Shown here: positions 35,747-44,293 of the stretch, piece by piece
How the letters are laid out: every line of letters starts with the position of its first letter
How positions within the stretch are numbered: the first letter of the stretch is position 1
Source of the DNA: Pusillibacter faecalis
Lineage (GTDB): Bacteria; Bacillota; Clostridia; Oscillospirales; Oscillospiraceae
NCBI RefSeq assembly: GCF_018408705.1
Contig: NZ_AP023420.1
Coordinates: forward strand, 2,232,001 to 2,296,000
Direction of reading: 5' to 3'
DNA length: 64,000 nt
The notes under the pieces: model-generated
Database searches by the model: none
What the model saw: only the letters and a program-made list of their open reading frames with translations
What the model was told of the DNA's origin: nothing
Program-made: the position numbers and the translations under genes

Positions 35747-36219
35747 GCCAAATCACCTCGGCCTGTGGAAATCGGCGCCTGGATCGACTCACCTGTATCT
35801 TTTCTGCAGAGTTGCGCCATAGCAGTATATTTCTGGTCCAGCAACATTCGCTCCGTCTGTCTGAACCGTTTAGCGGCCGCAGTTTGAGCAAAATAGAGAT
35901 GAGCCTTATCCTCATCGCTCAGCAAAGAATAAGCAGCGTTCAGTTTGGCTATGAATTGCTGGTGGATTTGGGTGGCTTTCTTACTCCTCAGCGCAGAACG
36001 GTACCGGGCGATGCTTTTATGGTTGCCGACCAACTGTGCATACTCGCAAAGCATACGGATTACCTCGCGGTCCAGGCCGGGAAGCCCCTCCTTCCGATAG
36101 ACCTCTGAGAGACTTTCGCAGTGCCAAAAGCGGTATGGCTGGTCATCATTATTGCTCTTGGAAGTCAGATAGACATTATTCTTTTGCACCGTTACGGATC
36201 GAATCAATTCTGTACCCAT
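35743..36219 (-). CDS. Protein of unknown function
   Basis: This 158-residue protein is mostly helical and basic in its middle part (SIARYRSALRSKKATQIHQQFIAKLNAAYSLL-like region, residues 68-100). It contains no known motif that I recognise. It lies 15 bases after the upstream gene, and its stop overlaps the next start. It probably belongs to the accessory element maintenance or transfer functions, but that is only context. Confidence 0.65.
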   Translation of the reverse strand: MGTELIRSVTVQKNNVYLTSKSNNDDQPYRFWHCESLSEVYRKEGLPGLDREVIRMLCEYAQLVGNHKSIARYRSALRSKKATQIHQQFIAKLNAAYSLLSDEDKAHLYFAQTAAAKRFRQTERMLLDQKYTAMAQLCRKDTGESIQAPISTGRGDLA

Positions 36220-36234
36220 TATAGTATCTCCTAT

Positions 36235-37422
36235 TCATCTATTTACGTAGCGGCGGATATACCACGGCAGGATTCGCTCGGCGGCGGCCAGAAACGCCGC
36301 ATCAGTATATGGATCAAAGAGATCCTGCTCCTCGAAGATTGCTTTGCTGATGTCGTGGGCGGTCTGTCCACTTTGGTCATGGACGGATTCTGCCATCGGT
36401 GAACCGTGTGTTCGCGCCACACACCTCATAGCGTAAAGGGCCAATTCCTTATACCAGTCAAGAGGATAGGAGCGGAATAGATCACACTGGTCATCAAATG
36501 CGGAGGGATCATTCCGCAAAATCTCGCGTAGTCGGTAATATTCCTCTGCCGGATACAGTGTCTCGCTAGATAGCGCACATTGACAGTCCGGGAACAGATA
36601 CACGGGTACCAGACCGGCTTGATTGCTCTGGGAGCCGATCAGATAGGCGTCATCGCCATCGGTGTGGACTGCCCTGGGCCAGTTGTGCTCCGCCTGCAAC
36701 TGAGCCAACTCGGCGGTTTGAAAGGATTGACGGAGCGGACACTCCAAGCATGGTTTCTTACCTTGGCCAGTACAGGCTGGATAGGGGAGACCCGGTACGG
36801 GGGTGAAACAGGTGTAGTTTGTTTCAAAAATCCGGCCCCCAGTTGCCAATGGTGCTGCGTAAACAAACAGAATTTTGTCAGCATAGGGGCCCTCGCGGCC
36901 TTTGCGCAGATTGCGCACGATACCACTGTTCCCGTTCTCGCTGCGAAAAGAGTGGTAGGCCGCTTGTGCCCTTAAATTGGCCTTGATAAACTGCGTATAG
37001 GTTGCCGGCTCCTGGAAGATGTCCCGGATTTCAGGCCAGTCCATATCGCAGCTGTCCAGACAGCGGCCACGGGCAGCATATTCGCTTCTGTCTCCGCTAT
37101 ATTCTTCTGTGATGTATCGGCGGCCATCTTTACAGACAAAGATTACCCTGCGTCTTGTCATCCCTCTGACTCCTTCTTCATTCGCGGCGTGTCTGGCCGC
37201 GCAGATTATAAGTTCCTTTGTCGTATGCGGGAATTGGCTGATGGAATCAGCCAGATTCAACTGATAAGTCTCCGGGTAATGGAACAGCCCATACGAGATA
37301 TTGGCCAGAATTTCTCCAGTCTGAAGATTAACTTGGCCGGAACAGTGTCCATATTCGCTGGCCATCCTCTCGGAGGTCCTGAACGAAAAAAACCTGTAAA
37401 TAGGACGATTTATGGATTCCAT
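36235..37422 (-). CDS. Large protein of unknown function with a Cys cluster
   Basis: This protein of about 395 residues starts at ATG 37422, which has AAAAGGAG upstream; a longer frame to 37503 runs through the terminator hairpin at 37495-37533 and is rejected. Four or more cysteines cluster near residues 220-235 (CTGQGKKPCLECPL), a possible zinc or Fe-S site. The N-terminal part looks beta-rich and contains TRRRVIFVCKDGRRYITEEY. There is no membrane segment. The family is not recognised. It is the first gene after a terminator and may have its own promoter. Confidence 0.65.
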   Translation of the reverse strand: MESINRPIYRFFSFRTSERMASEYGHCSGQVNLQTGEILANISYGLFHYPETYQLNLADSISQFPHTTKELIICAARHAANEEGVRGMTRRRVIFVCKDGRRYITEEYSGDRSEYAARGRCLDSCDMDWPEIRDIFQEPATYTQFIKANLRAQAAYHSFRSENGNSGIVRNLRKGREGPYADKILFVYAAPLATGGRIFETNYTCFTPVPGLPYPACTGQGKKPCLECPLRQSFQTAELAQLQAEHNWPRAVHTDGDDAYLIGSQSNQAGLVPVYLFPDCQCALSSETLYPAEEYYRLREILRNDPSAFDDQCDLFRSYPLDWYKELALYAMRCVARTHGSPMAESVHDQSGQTAHDISKAIFEEQDLFDPYTDAAFLAAAERILPWYIRRYVNR

Positions 37423-37494
37423 CCGCAAGCGTCTCCTTTTCATGAGTTGAAGTGGGGCCTCTCTGAGCAGCACTGTGCCTGAGAAAATGGAAAA

Positions 37495-37533
37495 GCGGAG
37501 CATGAGTGGTGTAACCCTGTCCTCGTGCTCCGC
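37495..37533 (-). terminator. Terminator inside the accessory minus-strand cluster
   Basis: GCGGAGCATGAG pairs with CTCGTGCTCCGC (one mismatch), followed on the minus strand by TTTTCCATTTT. It ends the upstream gene set (37618-40378). Confidence 0.7.
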
Positions 37534-37617
37534 TTTGTGCTGTTCAGTCCTGTGCCAGATTAAGATAAATGCTTGAATTTAGGCATTGAGTATAATCTTC
37601 CAACTCCAGTCTGTTGC

Positions 37618-37935
37618 TTAACATATGACTGGGTGTTTGAGATGTCCATCGGGGAACAAAATGCTCTGCAGATCACTGGAGGCCGTGAGTGGACCGACCG
37701 GCTGCGGATTATCTCCCAACTTGATTTCCATGACCGCCCCGTTCGCATAGTGCAGAAAAATCCGGTACCCCATGTCAAACAGTTCGGTGCGGAGAAAGGC
37801 GGTCTGATCTGTGTGGATATATGGCTGTTTGTATTTCAATAGACGGCCTGTAATATAATACCCGCTGCCAGTAACGTGTCCCTTTGGAGAACGTCTGGGG
37901 ATATCCCAGTAATCTTCGTACCAGTGGTACTCCAT
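37618..37935 (-). CDS. Small protein of unknown function
   Basis: This 105-residue protein starts at ATG 37935, with GAAAGGA upstream. It is rich in aromatic residues at the start (MEYHWYEDYWDIPRR), followed by VTGSGYYITGRLLKYKQPY. It is probably a small beta-rich domain. No family is recognised. A terminator follows it. Confidence 0.6.
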   Translation of the reverse strand: MEYHWYEDYWDIPRRSPKGHVTGSGYYITGRLLKYKQPYIHTDQTAFLRTELFDMGYRIFLHYANGAVMEIKLGDNPQPVGPLTASSDLQSILFPDGHLKHPVIC

Positions 37936-37991
37936 AAACCAAATCCTTTCTGGAGAACGGGCTGTGTGGACACAGACCATTCTTTCTCCGA

Positions 37992-38285
37992 TTAAAAATT
38001 ACTACATGTTTCCACGAGTTGTAGATCTCGGAAATACCGGCTTTGCTCATCTACTTTAAGCGCATCCGTCCATTCATTACGGCTTTCATAATCAGCGGCT
38101 CTTGCGATGACCGCCTCCATAGAGCGCATATAATAGTCGCAGGGGGGAGGCAGGCTTCCGGAGTGCTTGCGGCGGATCACATCCATCTGATCCAGCAGAT
38201 GCAGGGCAAGCCCGCGATCTAAAACCAGTTCGCCGGTGGTGGGGCCGGCTTTTCTGATAGGCTTTGAGGGATGATTCTCACTCAT
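37992..38285 (-). CDS. Small protein of unknown function
   Basis: This 97-residue protein has an ATG at 38285 that overlaps the stop of the zinc-ribbon gene (ATGAGTGA), showing coupling. It is helical, with LALHLLDQMDVIRRKHSGSLPPPCDYYMR in the middle. No family is recognised. Confidence 0.6.
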   Translation of the reverse strand: MSENHPSKPIRKAGPTTGELVLDRGLALHLLDQMDVIRRKHSGSLPPPCDYYMRSMEAVIARAADYESRNEWTDALKVDEQSRYFRDLQLVETCSNF

Positions 38286-38706
38286 TGTTTGCCGCTCCAT
38301 CAGCGTGTTTTTCCAAGCCTAGTCGCTTGATATAGGTATAGGGGCAGTTTGGCCAATGGCCAATCTCGCACTGTAGGCAATTGGTCTGTACGCAGTGTTC
38401 CTCCATGCAGTTACGACACAATGAGGTACCCACATAGTCGGGGGAAGCGATAAAATCAGGCGGAGCCATATCCGCAGGTGATTTACGGATCAGCGGGCGT
38501 CCGCAACGCTCACAGTTCTGTTCAACCCACCGGACAGGTTCTGCCTTGTCATACTCGATGGGCTCACCACAGATGGAACAGAACTTCCATGGCACCGGGT
38601 TTGGGCATGTTTCAGGGCCATTCGGCGGTGGTAACGCATGGCCGCAGGTCCCACACCAGTATTTAGGCGCAACATTGGGCCGCTCCTGTGTAATTTTAGG
38701 GATCAT
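38278..38706 (-). CDS. Multi zinc-ribbon protein
   Basis: This 142-residue protein has at least four Cys pairs: CGTC near residue 18, CSIC near 42, CERC near 65 and CRNC near 97, plus CLQC near 111. They form two or three small zinc ribbons. It has no catalytic domain and is probably a nucleic-acid- or protein-binding adaptor of the accessory element. It lies 4 bases after the stop of the upstream gene. Confidence 0.7.
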   Translation of the reverse strand: MIPKITQERPNVAPKYWCGTCGHALPPPNGPETCPNPVPWKFCSICGEPIEYDKAEPVRWVEQNCERCGRPLIRKSPADMAPPDFIASPDYVGTSLCRNCMEEHCVQTNCLQCEIGHWPNCPYTYIKRLGLEKHADGAANNE

Positions 38707-38710
38707 TCTC

Positions 38711-39364
38711 TTACTCCTCCTTGTTCTTGTTTATTCCGCTTTGATCGGGCAGCGCCGCAGACAAATCCTCGGCCTGCCAGTCATACAGCAACAGGTCACG
38801 GCTGTCGCTTCCCGAGGGTAGGGAGGCAGGCCGAAAGCGGTAATTTGTAAATACAAAGCCAGTAGGAATGTGCGTATATTGGATTGCAAGGATATGGAAC
38901 TCAACACCCATCCAACTGGCGGCGCCTACGATCTGCTCGGTCACATGCCTGAAATCCAGATTGAAGACCCAATTTTCCCAGTAACGGTGCGGATCAGCAT
39001 ACGCCTCACCGCCCGGCAGGGACAGCAGTTTCGCTTTCATTTCCTCATAGCTCCGCAGTTTCGGCTGCTGTCCTGCAAATGAGTTTGCAAGAGACTTTTC
39101 AAACTCATTGAAAGGGACAAATGGCCTTTTTCCCTCAAAGTCTCCGTTGCCGTCCAAGGCGATGACCCGACCTCCGGCAACAACCTCAATGATCACATCC
39201 TGCTGGATACGGCGGTCATTTGCATAATAGTCCGGTGTTGAGGTGTACCACACTCCGCTTGCAGTGTCACGATTGTAGTAGTAATGGGGAATATCTACTG
39301 ACTTGAAGACATCCTTGCAGAAGCCCGAATCCTCGAAAAAATAGGTGACTTGAATTTTCTTCAT
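38711..39364 (-). CDS. Protein of unknown function next to a radical SAM gene
   Basis: This 217-residue protein starts at ATG 39364 with GGGGGAT upstream. It begins with a beta strand (MKKIQVTYFF) and has a tyrosine-rich segment (VDIPHYYYNRDTASGVWYTSTPDYY) near residue 25. No cofactor motif or signal peptide is visible. It follows the radical SAM gene by 20 bases, so the two may work together. I do not recognise its family. Confidence 0.6.
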   Translation of the reverse strand: MKKIQVTYFFEDSGFCKDVFKSVDIPHYYYNRDTASGVWYTSTPDYYANDRRIQQDVIIEVVAGGRVIALDGNGDFEGKRPFVPFNEFEKSLANSFAGQQPKLRSYEEMKAKLLSLPGGEAYADPHRYWENWVFNLDFRHVTEQIVGAASWMGVEFHILAIQYTHIPTGFVFTNYRFRPASLPSGSDSRDLLLYDWQAEDLSAALPDQSGINKNKEE

Positions 39365-39384
39365 TGGGTATCCCCCCATCTTGG

Positions 39385-39885
39385 CTACGGATTTTTTGAC
39401 GGCTGGTACCGCATCAGCACCTCCCCCTCTGGCAGCGGGCAGTTGGGAATCCACCTCATGTGGTCCTTCACCTGCCATTCCGGACGGCAGATGACAGTTC
39501 CGACTTCATCAAATACATTCAACCGAAGCGATTTCCCCGTAAGGTTCTGGGCAGTCCGGTCAAAAGACTGGAATACCGGGATATCCTCCGGTGTGTGAAG
39601 CGTCACCGTCACGCCGTCCAACAGTGGCATCAGCGCGTCCAGTTGTTCCGGCATAGCCGTATAGAGGTAGATAGGCACATTGGTCTGCCTCCGGATTGCT
39701 GCGATGGCCTCCCGAATAATCTCCGGATACAGCATAGGTTCACCGCCTGTGAGCATGATGAGACGATATGGTGTGTAGTCCTGACAGAGCGGGAGAGCTT
39801 GGAGGTCCCAATCCCGGTTGCAGCAGCCGGGACAGTTTCGATTGCAGTCATCAAAAAGGAGCAGACGCAGTTTATCCTTGGTCAC
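39385..39885 (-). CDS. Small radical SAM protein
   Basis: This 166-residue protein has the radical SAM cluster motif C14-N-R-N-C18-P-G-C21, the SAM-binding MLTGGEPMLYPE and a partial barrel. At 166 residues it is about the size of ribonucleotide-reductase activases (NrdG-like) and shorter than most radical SAM enzymes. The C-terminal end reads PNCPLPEGEVLMRYQPSK. It probably generates a 5'-deoxyadenosyl radical; the target is unknown. No ribonucleotide reductase gene is adjacent. Confidence 0.8.
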   Translation of the reverse strand: MTKDKLRLLLFDDCNRNCPGCCNRDWDLQALPLCQDYTPYRLIMLTGGEPMLYPEIIREAIAAIRRQTNVPIYLYTAMPEQLDALMPLLDGVTVTLHTPEDIPVFQSFDRTAQNLTGKSLRLNVFDEVGTVICRPEWQVKDHMRWIPNCPLPEGEVLMRYQPSKNP

Positions 39886-39887
39886 GG

Positions 39888-40118
39888 CTATTCCACCTCC
39901 TTGTCCTTATCAGCGTATGCCAGACAGACCTTGACATCTGTTTCGCTGAAATGGAATACCTCAATCAGTTCTTCTTCGGTAAAATCAAGGTCTGACAGGG
40001 TCTCGATCACCTCGCGGACATGGCCGCCAGCGTCATTGACCATATGATCGATGATATAGTTGGTCAAATCCAATAGGCGTTCCATCGTAATGGCGATGGG
40101 TTGGTTTTCGTCGGGCAT
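39888..40118 (-). CDS. Small acidic protein of unknown function
   Basis: This 76-residue protein starts at ATG 40118 with GAAAGAGG upstream. It is strongly acidic and helical (MERLLDLTNYIIDHMVND, then SDLDFTEEELIEVFHFSETDVKV). It lies 2 bases before the radical SAM gene. Its role is unknown. Confidence 0.6.
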   Translation of the reverse strand: MPDENQPIAITMERLLDLTNYIIDHMVNDAGGHVREVIETLSDLDFTEEELIEVFHFSETDVKVCLAYADKDKEVE

Positions 40119-40132
40119 TTCCAGCACCTCTT

Positions 40133-40378
40133 TCAAAACTCAATGAGGTCATAACCGCTTTGCGCAGCGGCAGAACCTAAAATATTGTGGATAGCAAGTT
40201 CCACAACGGAATCTGTGTCGGGGTCATCCAGAACTTGCTTGAGCCTGGTCAACTCCACCCGGAGGGCGCGCTTTTGCTCCGGTGTGAGGGGGCGCTCCAA
40301 CTGAATCATCACATCAGCAAAGTCACCGTCGCCATTGACATTCAGTTCTCGAATCAGTAGCAGATTTGCGCGGGTCAT
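40133..40378 (-). CDS. Small acidic protein of unknown function, first gene of operon
   Basis: This 81-residue protein starts at ATG 40378 with CGAGGTG upstream. It is acidic, with LTPEQKRALRVELTRLKQVLDDPD in the middle. It is the first gene behind leader RNA L1 (40460-40676). Confidence 0.6.
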   Translation of the reverse strand: MTRANLLLIRELNVNGDGDFADVMIQLERPLTPEQKRALRVELTRLKQVLDDPDTDSVVELAIHNILGSAAAQSGYDLIEF

Positions 40379-40459
40379 CCATAGCACCTCGTTTCTTTTG
40401 TGAATTTTCAGATGAAAACTTCTTCTTATGTGTTTTTATCCGCTCCTCTCTTCGCATTT

Positions 40460-40676
40460 ATGGGATTATATATAAAAAGGCACACGGGCATAGAGCCTCG
40501 TGTGCCTTGTGGACGGAACCGCCTAAGTTAGAATTGTTCCACCAATGGGCCGGAAAACAAAAAAACTCCCAAAGGCATAAACCTCTGGGAGTTTTAAACA
40601 CGGTTACTTTGTTTGCTTTGGGCAAACAACGGATACTATATGTCTGCATTATACAGGGATGGATCAGAAATTGCAA
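40460..40676 (-). ncRNA. Leader RNA L1 with tandem terminators
   Basis: The promoter is TTGCAA (40671-40676), 17 bp, TATAAT (40648-40653, minus strand). The leader then has a GTTTGC/GCAAAC hairpin, the linker AGTAACCGTGTT, a terminator hairpin (AACTCCC/GGGAGTT plus a run of T, about 40560-40596), the string CACAAGGC, and a second terminator (GGCACACG/CGTGTGCC plus TTTTTATATA, about 40468-40508). It stands 80 bp before gene 40378. The same layout recurs at L3 and L4, and the first half at L2. Confidence 0.7.
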
Positions 40677-40718
40677 GAGGGAAAGTATCGAATTGGATGT
40701 CATGGCGCGGGAAAACTA

Positions 40719-40850
40719 TTGCCATTTGTCCATACACAGGGTATAATAGTTTCAATCAGTCTCAGAAATTGCTTTGAGCAGTTTACAGTGAACAGTGTTA
40801 CACGGTGTCTGAAAGCCTGTTGGCTTTTGGGCACTTTTTGTTTTTCAGAC
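40719..40850 (+). ncRNA. Leader-type RNA L2 (no cassette behind it)
   Basis: The promoter is TTGCCA (40719-40724), 17 bp, TATAAT (40742-40747). It has the AATTGC/GCAGTT hairpin, the linker AACAGTGTT and a terminator hairpin (GTGTCTGAAAGCC with GGCTTTTGGGCAC, then TTTTTG). Only the 3' end of a minus-strand gene lies beyond it, so it is either a free small RNA or a remnant. It is divergent from L1, with 42 bp between the -35 boxes. Confidence 0.6.
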
Positions 40851-40925
40851 ATGCAGCGCAGATACAAAGGAGTGGTGGGTACCAAACTGGCATCTGTGTT
40901 GCTCCGTCATAGTCCTAACTGCGTC

Positions 40926-41771
40926 TCAGACAGGACTGCTGTCTGGCTGCGCCGGGCGGAAGAGTTCTACATCAGCAATCTCGACCCCACAAAGTTCGCC
41001 TACAACAGTCTCCTGGAAAGCGACTTCAAGCGTTGCGTGTTCATCGACCATATACTCCACCGCTGTTAAGGCATAGTCAAAAAACGGAATACAGATCCGG
41101 TGGATATACTCGGAAAAAGCCTCGCCCTCACTGATTTCCTCATAGCCCTTGATGGTCTCACACATATACCGCTGAAAATCAGCGGCGAGTTTGACTGACG
41201 AAGTTTCACCGACGAATAGATCGAGGAAAATATACCCGAAAATAATGAAGTACCAAAAATATACCGGGTGTTCTCTGGTGATAAGAGAGCGGAAGTCTGC
41301 TTCTAAGGCGCCGCGTTGAGTGGCCTTCTGGGCCTGCTCAAGCAAATCCAAAACATTAAACAGTGCATCTGGATAGTTGGTCACAAACTGCCATCTTCTA
41401 TACAGTTCCGGGTTTACTGTCTCAATTTGATTAAAATACTCTACAAAGTATCCCATGATATCTTCACCGATATCATACGCCAGAAATTCCTCTGCGTTGA
41501 ACGTATAGGAGTCCCATCTATGCATGGCCGCTTCCCGGACAAATTTATTGTATATTCGGATAAATCGCTCCTTGTCGCTCTCTTGCAGGGAGTAGGCAGA
41601 ACAACCCAGTGCATCAGCCAGAGCAGGAAGGTTTTTTTCCAATGGCTCCCGCGCTCCTAACTCATATTTTTGATAATTGCTGACGGCCATCCCCAGTTTG
41701 TTCGCCACCTGAGCCTGGGTCTGCCCACTGCGCTGCCGATAGTATTTGATTCGGTCCATCATTCGGTCCAT
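40926..41771 (-). CDS. XRE-family regulator with large C-terminal domain
   Basis: This 281-residue protein has an N-terminal Cro/C1 helix-turn-helix (residues 9-60, SGQTQAQVANKLGMAVSNYQKYELGAREP) and a 200-residue helical domain of unknown function with many aromatic and acidic residues (HPVYFWYFIIFGYIFLDLFVGE). ATG 41771 has GGGAGTG upstream. Two identical-type palindromes cover its promoter (41787-41832), so it is autoregulated. It is probably the main repressor of this accessory segment; the large domain may sense a peptide or ligand. Confidence 0.8.
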   Translation of the reverse strand: MDRMMDRIKYYRQRSGQTQAQVANKLGMAVSNYQKYELGAREPLEKNLPALADALGCSAYSLQESDKERFIRIYNKFVREAAMHRWDSYTFNAEEFLAYDIGEDIMGYFVEYFNQIETVNPELYRRWQFVTNYPDALFNVLDLLEQAQKATQRGALEADFRSLITREHPVYFWYFIIFGYIFLDLFVGETSSVKLAADFQRYMCETIKGYEEISEGEAFSEYIHRICIPFFDYALTAVEYMVDEHATLEVAFQETVVGELCGVEIADVELFRPAQPDSSPV

Positions 41772-41786
41772 GACTATGCACTCCCA

Positions 41787-41835
41787 ACATACAAAATTGT
41801 ATGTATAGTATAACACATACTTTTTTGTATGTCAA
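41787..41835 (-). promoter_or_regulatory. Promoter and twin operators of the XRE gene
   Basis: On the minus strand TTGACA (41830-41835), 17 bp, TATACT (41807-41812). Two dyads of the form ACATAC-N6-GTATGT lie at 41787-41804 (over the start point) and 41815-41832 (over the spacer). The strict match of arms and spacing indicates cooperative autorepression. Confidence 0.85.
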
Positions 41836-41939
41836 CAGAAAAATAAAGAACATCCGAATATGTTTTCAAAGCGGTTCTGATGCTGCTCTGTTTCCTGATG
41901 CCGGCCCGGGATTAGCCTGGGCCACTGTACAAGAAATAG

Positions 41940-42045
41940 ATCGGTTTATCGGCCGCTTTTTTTATATAGATCCCCGCTGTCATTGTGGCCGGGGCGTCCC
42001 TGTTCTGCGGTGCGCCCTGCGGCACACCGATTATATATAGATCAC
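41940..42045 (+). ncRNA. Partial leader RNA L5
   Basis: This segment keeps the downstream half of the leader family: CTTTTTTTATATAGATC (compare L3 and L4), then a GC-rich part with CCCCG/CGGGG and GGTGCGCC/GGCACACC hairpins that matches L3 (58604-58680, minus strand) closely, including GGCCGGGGCGTCCCTGTT. The first hairpin and the typical promoter are not seen. It precedes gene 42067. Confidence 0.5.
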
Positions 42046-42066
42046 ATCAAAAAAGGAGATATGAGA

Positions 42067-42615
42067 ATGCCTTATAATGTTGAACTTTGCTACGGATATT
42101 TTGAAGGCGAATGTGGTATTTATCACGCATTTAGGCTTGTAGCCCCGGAGAAAGATTTTCCCGACGATGTGGAGAAATCTCTTGCGGAAAGCCTTGAGAC
42201 CAAAGCAGACAATCCGAATTTCAAATGGGACTGTATGCACCTCAATTTGCCGGATGCCATTGTGGAACGCATCAAAGCGGATGGTGTACGGGAGTATCTT
42301 ACTGCTCAGAAAGGTGAACATCAGGACATACAGCGGTCTGTGGACCAGCAAAACGATCATGCGAGAGGAACTTACCAGACGAAGTATATCAGGGTGTTGG
42401 GCCATGCAGAAGTTACAGTTTCAGTCCGGATCAAAGTCAGAGATGATGAAACACTTAGCGAGCAGGATATATATGCCAGGGCTGGAAAGAAATTTGGAGG
42501 CATCATGGCCTTTGTCGGCAATGGCGGCATGGATAAACTCATCGGTGTTGAGGGCGAAGGGGAGACAATTTCAGCCGATGAGGCGCCGGTGTTCGATGAC
42601 TATATGGAGGAGTGA
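42067..42615 (+). CDS. Protein of unknown function, first gene behind L5
   Basis: This 182-residue protein starts at ATG 42067 with AAGGAG 8 bases upstream. It has an N-terminal MPYNVELCYGYFEGECGIYHAF segment and an acidic middle, and is mixed alpha/beta in character. No motif is recognised. It is the first of five plus-strand genes. Confidence 0.6.
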   Translation: MPYNVELCYGYFEGECGIYHAFRLVAPEKDFPDDVEKSLAESLETKADNPNFKWDCMHLNLPDAIVERIKADGVREYLTAQKGEHQDIQRSVDQQNDHARGTYQTKYIRVLGHAEVTVSVRIKVRDDETLSEQDIYARAGKKFGGIMAFVGNGGMDKLIGVEGEGETISADEAPVFDDYMEE

Positions 42616-42620
42616 ACAGT

Positions 42621-43190
42621 ATGAAAGAGAATAAACAGGTGAATCCCGCTGTTTCCAGCTGCACTGCAGAGATTGTTCAAAAGGATGGACTTGCCAAGAT
42701 TTCCCGCAGTCCTGGTATTGCTGTACACAACTATATTGTGGGCGGCGGTTGGCGAGGATGTTCCAACGAGTTGGACACCGTTGTCATGCGGGAAGCCGAG
42801 TTCCTGCGGGACCACTATCACATCAATGTTACCATCCGGTTTAATTCGAATCGGTTGAGCGGCGGGGCATGGCTGATCGACTCCAAGAAGGACGGCATCG
42901 GCAGCAACAGCAGTATCGGCCTGGGTGCCAGCCTTGTGAACAGCAGACTGCGTGCAATTTTATTGGAAGAGAAGATGAAGATGTCCAGCGAGGAATTCCG
43001 GCGACTGTGCCGCGAAACGGATTCCATGATGTTCTCCACACACATCGACCTCAAGAAAGCAGAGCACTGTGTACCCGCAGATAGTAAATATATTCTTCTG
43101 GATTCAGAACACCGGGATTTTACATCTTTAGATGAGGCAATCTGCTATCTCAAAACCCATGCTTTCGGGTTAAAACAGGAAAGGATTTGA
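42621..43190 (+). CDS. Protein of unknown function
   Basis: This 189-residue protein starts at ATG 42621 with GGAGG upstream, 5 bases after the previous stop. It has a central ISRSPGIAVHNYIVGGGWRGCSNELDTVVMRE segment and a helical C-terminal part. No catalytic motif is recognised. Confidence 0.6.
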   Translation: MKENKQVNPAVSSCTAEIVQKDGLAKISRSPGIAVHNYIVGGGWRGCSNELDTVVMREAEFLRDHYHINVTIRFNSNRLSGGAWLIDSKKDGIGSNSSIGLGASLVNSRLRAILLEEKMKMSSEEFRRLCRETDSMMFSTHIDLKKAEHCVPADSKYILLDSEHRDFTSLDEAICYLKTHAFGLKQERI

Positions 43191-43201
43191 GGAGAAAGAA
43201 C

Positions 43202-43684
43202 ATGAATGAAGTCAAAAGACAGGCGACTGAGACAATGGACGAACTGCATCAGACCATCCCGTACTGTAGTTACTGTGCGGTGATGGATGGGCTGCAGGAG
43301 ATAGAGACTCTGCGCGACCGGGATGAGGAACTGGAGAAACTCTGGGCTGAGTTTGGAGATGTGCCGATGAACCCGGAGACCGAATGTATCGAGGCCCCAT
43401 TCATGGGGTGGGGGGTCGGTATTCACCGGGAGGAAATATGGAGTTGGTTTGATCAGCGGTATAGCAAGGGCATTGCCTACCTGCTGTACGGAGGTGCCGA
43501 GGATTATGTACCGGAGACAAAGCGGCTCTATGGATTAAGGAAGCGCTGCTTTGAGTGCGAATCTCGGTCTTGCCAGTTCAATCATGACGGAGAATGCAGG
43601 TTCGTTCTGGTTCATGAACGGGAGCCGCAGATTACGGAAGCGGACGGATGCATTGATTACGACTATTCAGAAGAGAATACGTGA
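43202..43684 (+). CDS. Protein with C-terminal Cys-rich module (paralog of 56646-56849)
   Basis: This 160-residue protein starts at ATG 43202 with GAGGAG upstream. The N-terminal half is helical. The C-terminal module CFECESRSCQFNHDGECRFVLVHEREP... matches the small protein at 56646-56849 (CESRACAYNRDGICRFSLVHDRPP) with the same following ITEADGC/ITEADDC. The four spaced cysteines suggest a zinc-binding unit. The family is unnamed to me. Confidence 0.7.
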   Translation: MNEVKRQATETMDELHQTIPYCSYCAVMDGLQEIETLRDRDEELEKLWAEFGDVPMNPETECIEAPFMGWGVGIHREEIWSWFDQRYSKGIAYLLYGGAEDYVPETKRLYGLRKRCFECESRSCQFNHDGECRFVLVHEREPQITEADGCIDYDYSEENT

Positions 43685-43775
43685 CGATAGATAGAGATAC
43701 TGGTGAACACTGGTCTGATGCTATGTGTGAGGCCGGATGCGCACAGACTATATCTGGAACAAATCTGGAGGAGAC

Positions 43776-44177
43776 ATGAAACAATTCGATTTATTTGAGT
43801 GCCAGAAAGAATTGGATATCCAAGCAAAGCGGGAACAAATGTTTCAAAAATGGAGGCTGCTTCCACCAGAACGCCTGATTCTGGCGGGAACTCCGGACAG
43901 ACGCCGACTTGGCGAAGAACTGGCAGATGGATACTGCATGGTCTGGGAACAGGCCCTTCATCGTTGCCAGGGACTCCCGCCCAATCAGGAGATTTGGCTA
44001 AACCACATAGAGAAGCCTGAGTATTGGGTCATGAATTGGAATGATGATCCATGTGGAGAGCATATTGAAATCTGCCCATTTTGCCACGCCAACCTCGCAT
44101 GTGGGGAGGGCGATGCGGTTCTGATTAAAGCCGATGATGGTTGGTGGCGCATCCTGGGCTTCATGGAAGCAGAGTGA
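43776..44177 (+). CDS. Protein with zinc-ribbon-like end
   Basis: This 133-residue protein starts at ATG 43776 behind GGAGGAGAC. The first 40 residues are helical and basic (MKQFDLFECQKELDIQAKREQ). Near residue 108 a CPFCHANLAC stretch forms half of a zinc ribbon. It is probably an accessory-element protein that binds nucleic acid or a partner. Its function is unknown. Confidence 0.6.
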   Translation: MKQFDLFECQKELDIQAKREQMFQKWRLLPPERLILAGTPDRRRLGEELADGYCMVWEQALHRCQGLPPNQEIWLNHIEKPEYWVMNWNDDPCGEHIEICPFCHANLACGEGDAVLIKADDGWWRILGFMEAE

Positions 44178-44293
44178 TGAGCAACAGGAGCAGGAAGTTG
44201 GCTTTCCATACAAAAGGAGTCCGCAGGTTACAAGCCTGTACCTTGCAACTGATAGAATCCCCTATAATGAATCATCAGGGAAGGAATGCGAAT

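Noticed and set aside
40440-40860. T-box or known riboswitch as explanation for the leader RNAs
   Set aside because: The T-box sequence AGGGTGGNACCGCG and common riboswitch cores were not found, and the leaders stand before unrelated accessory genes.
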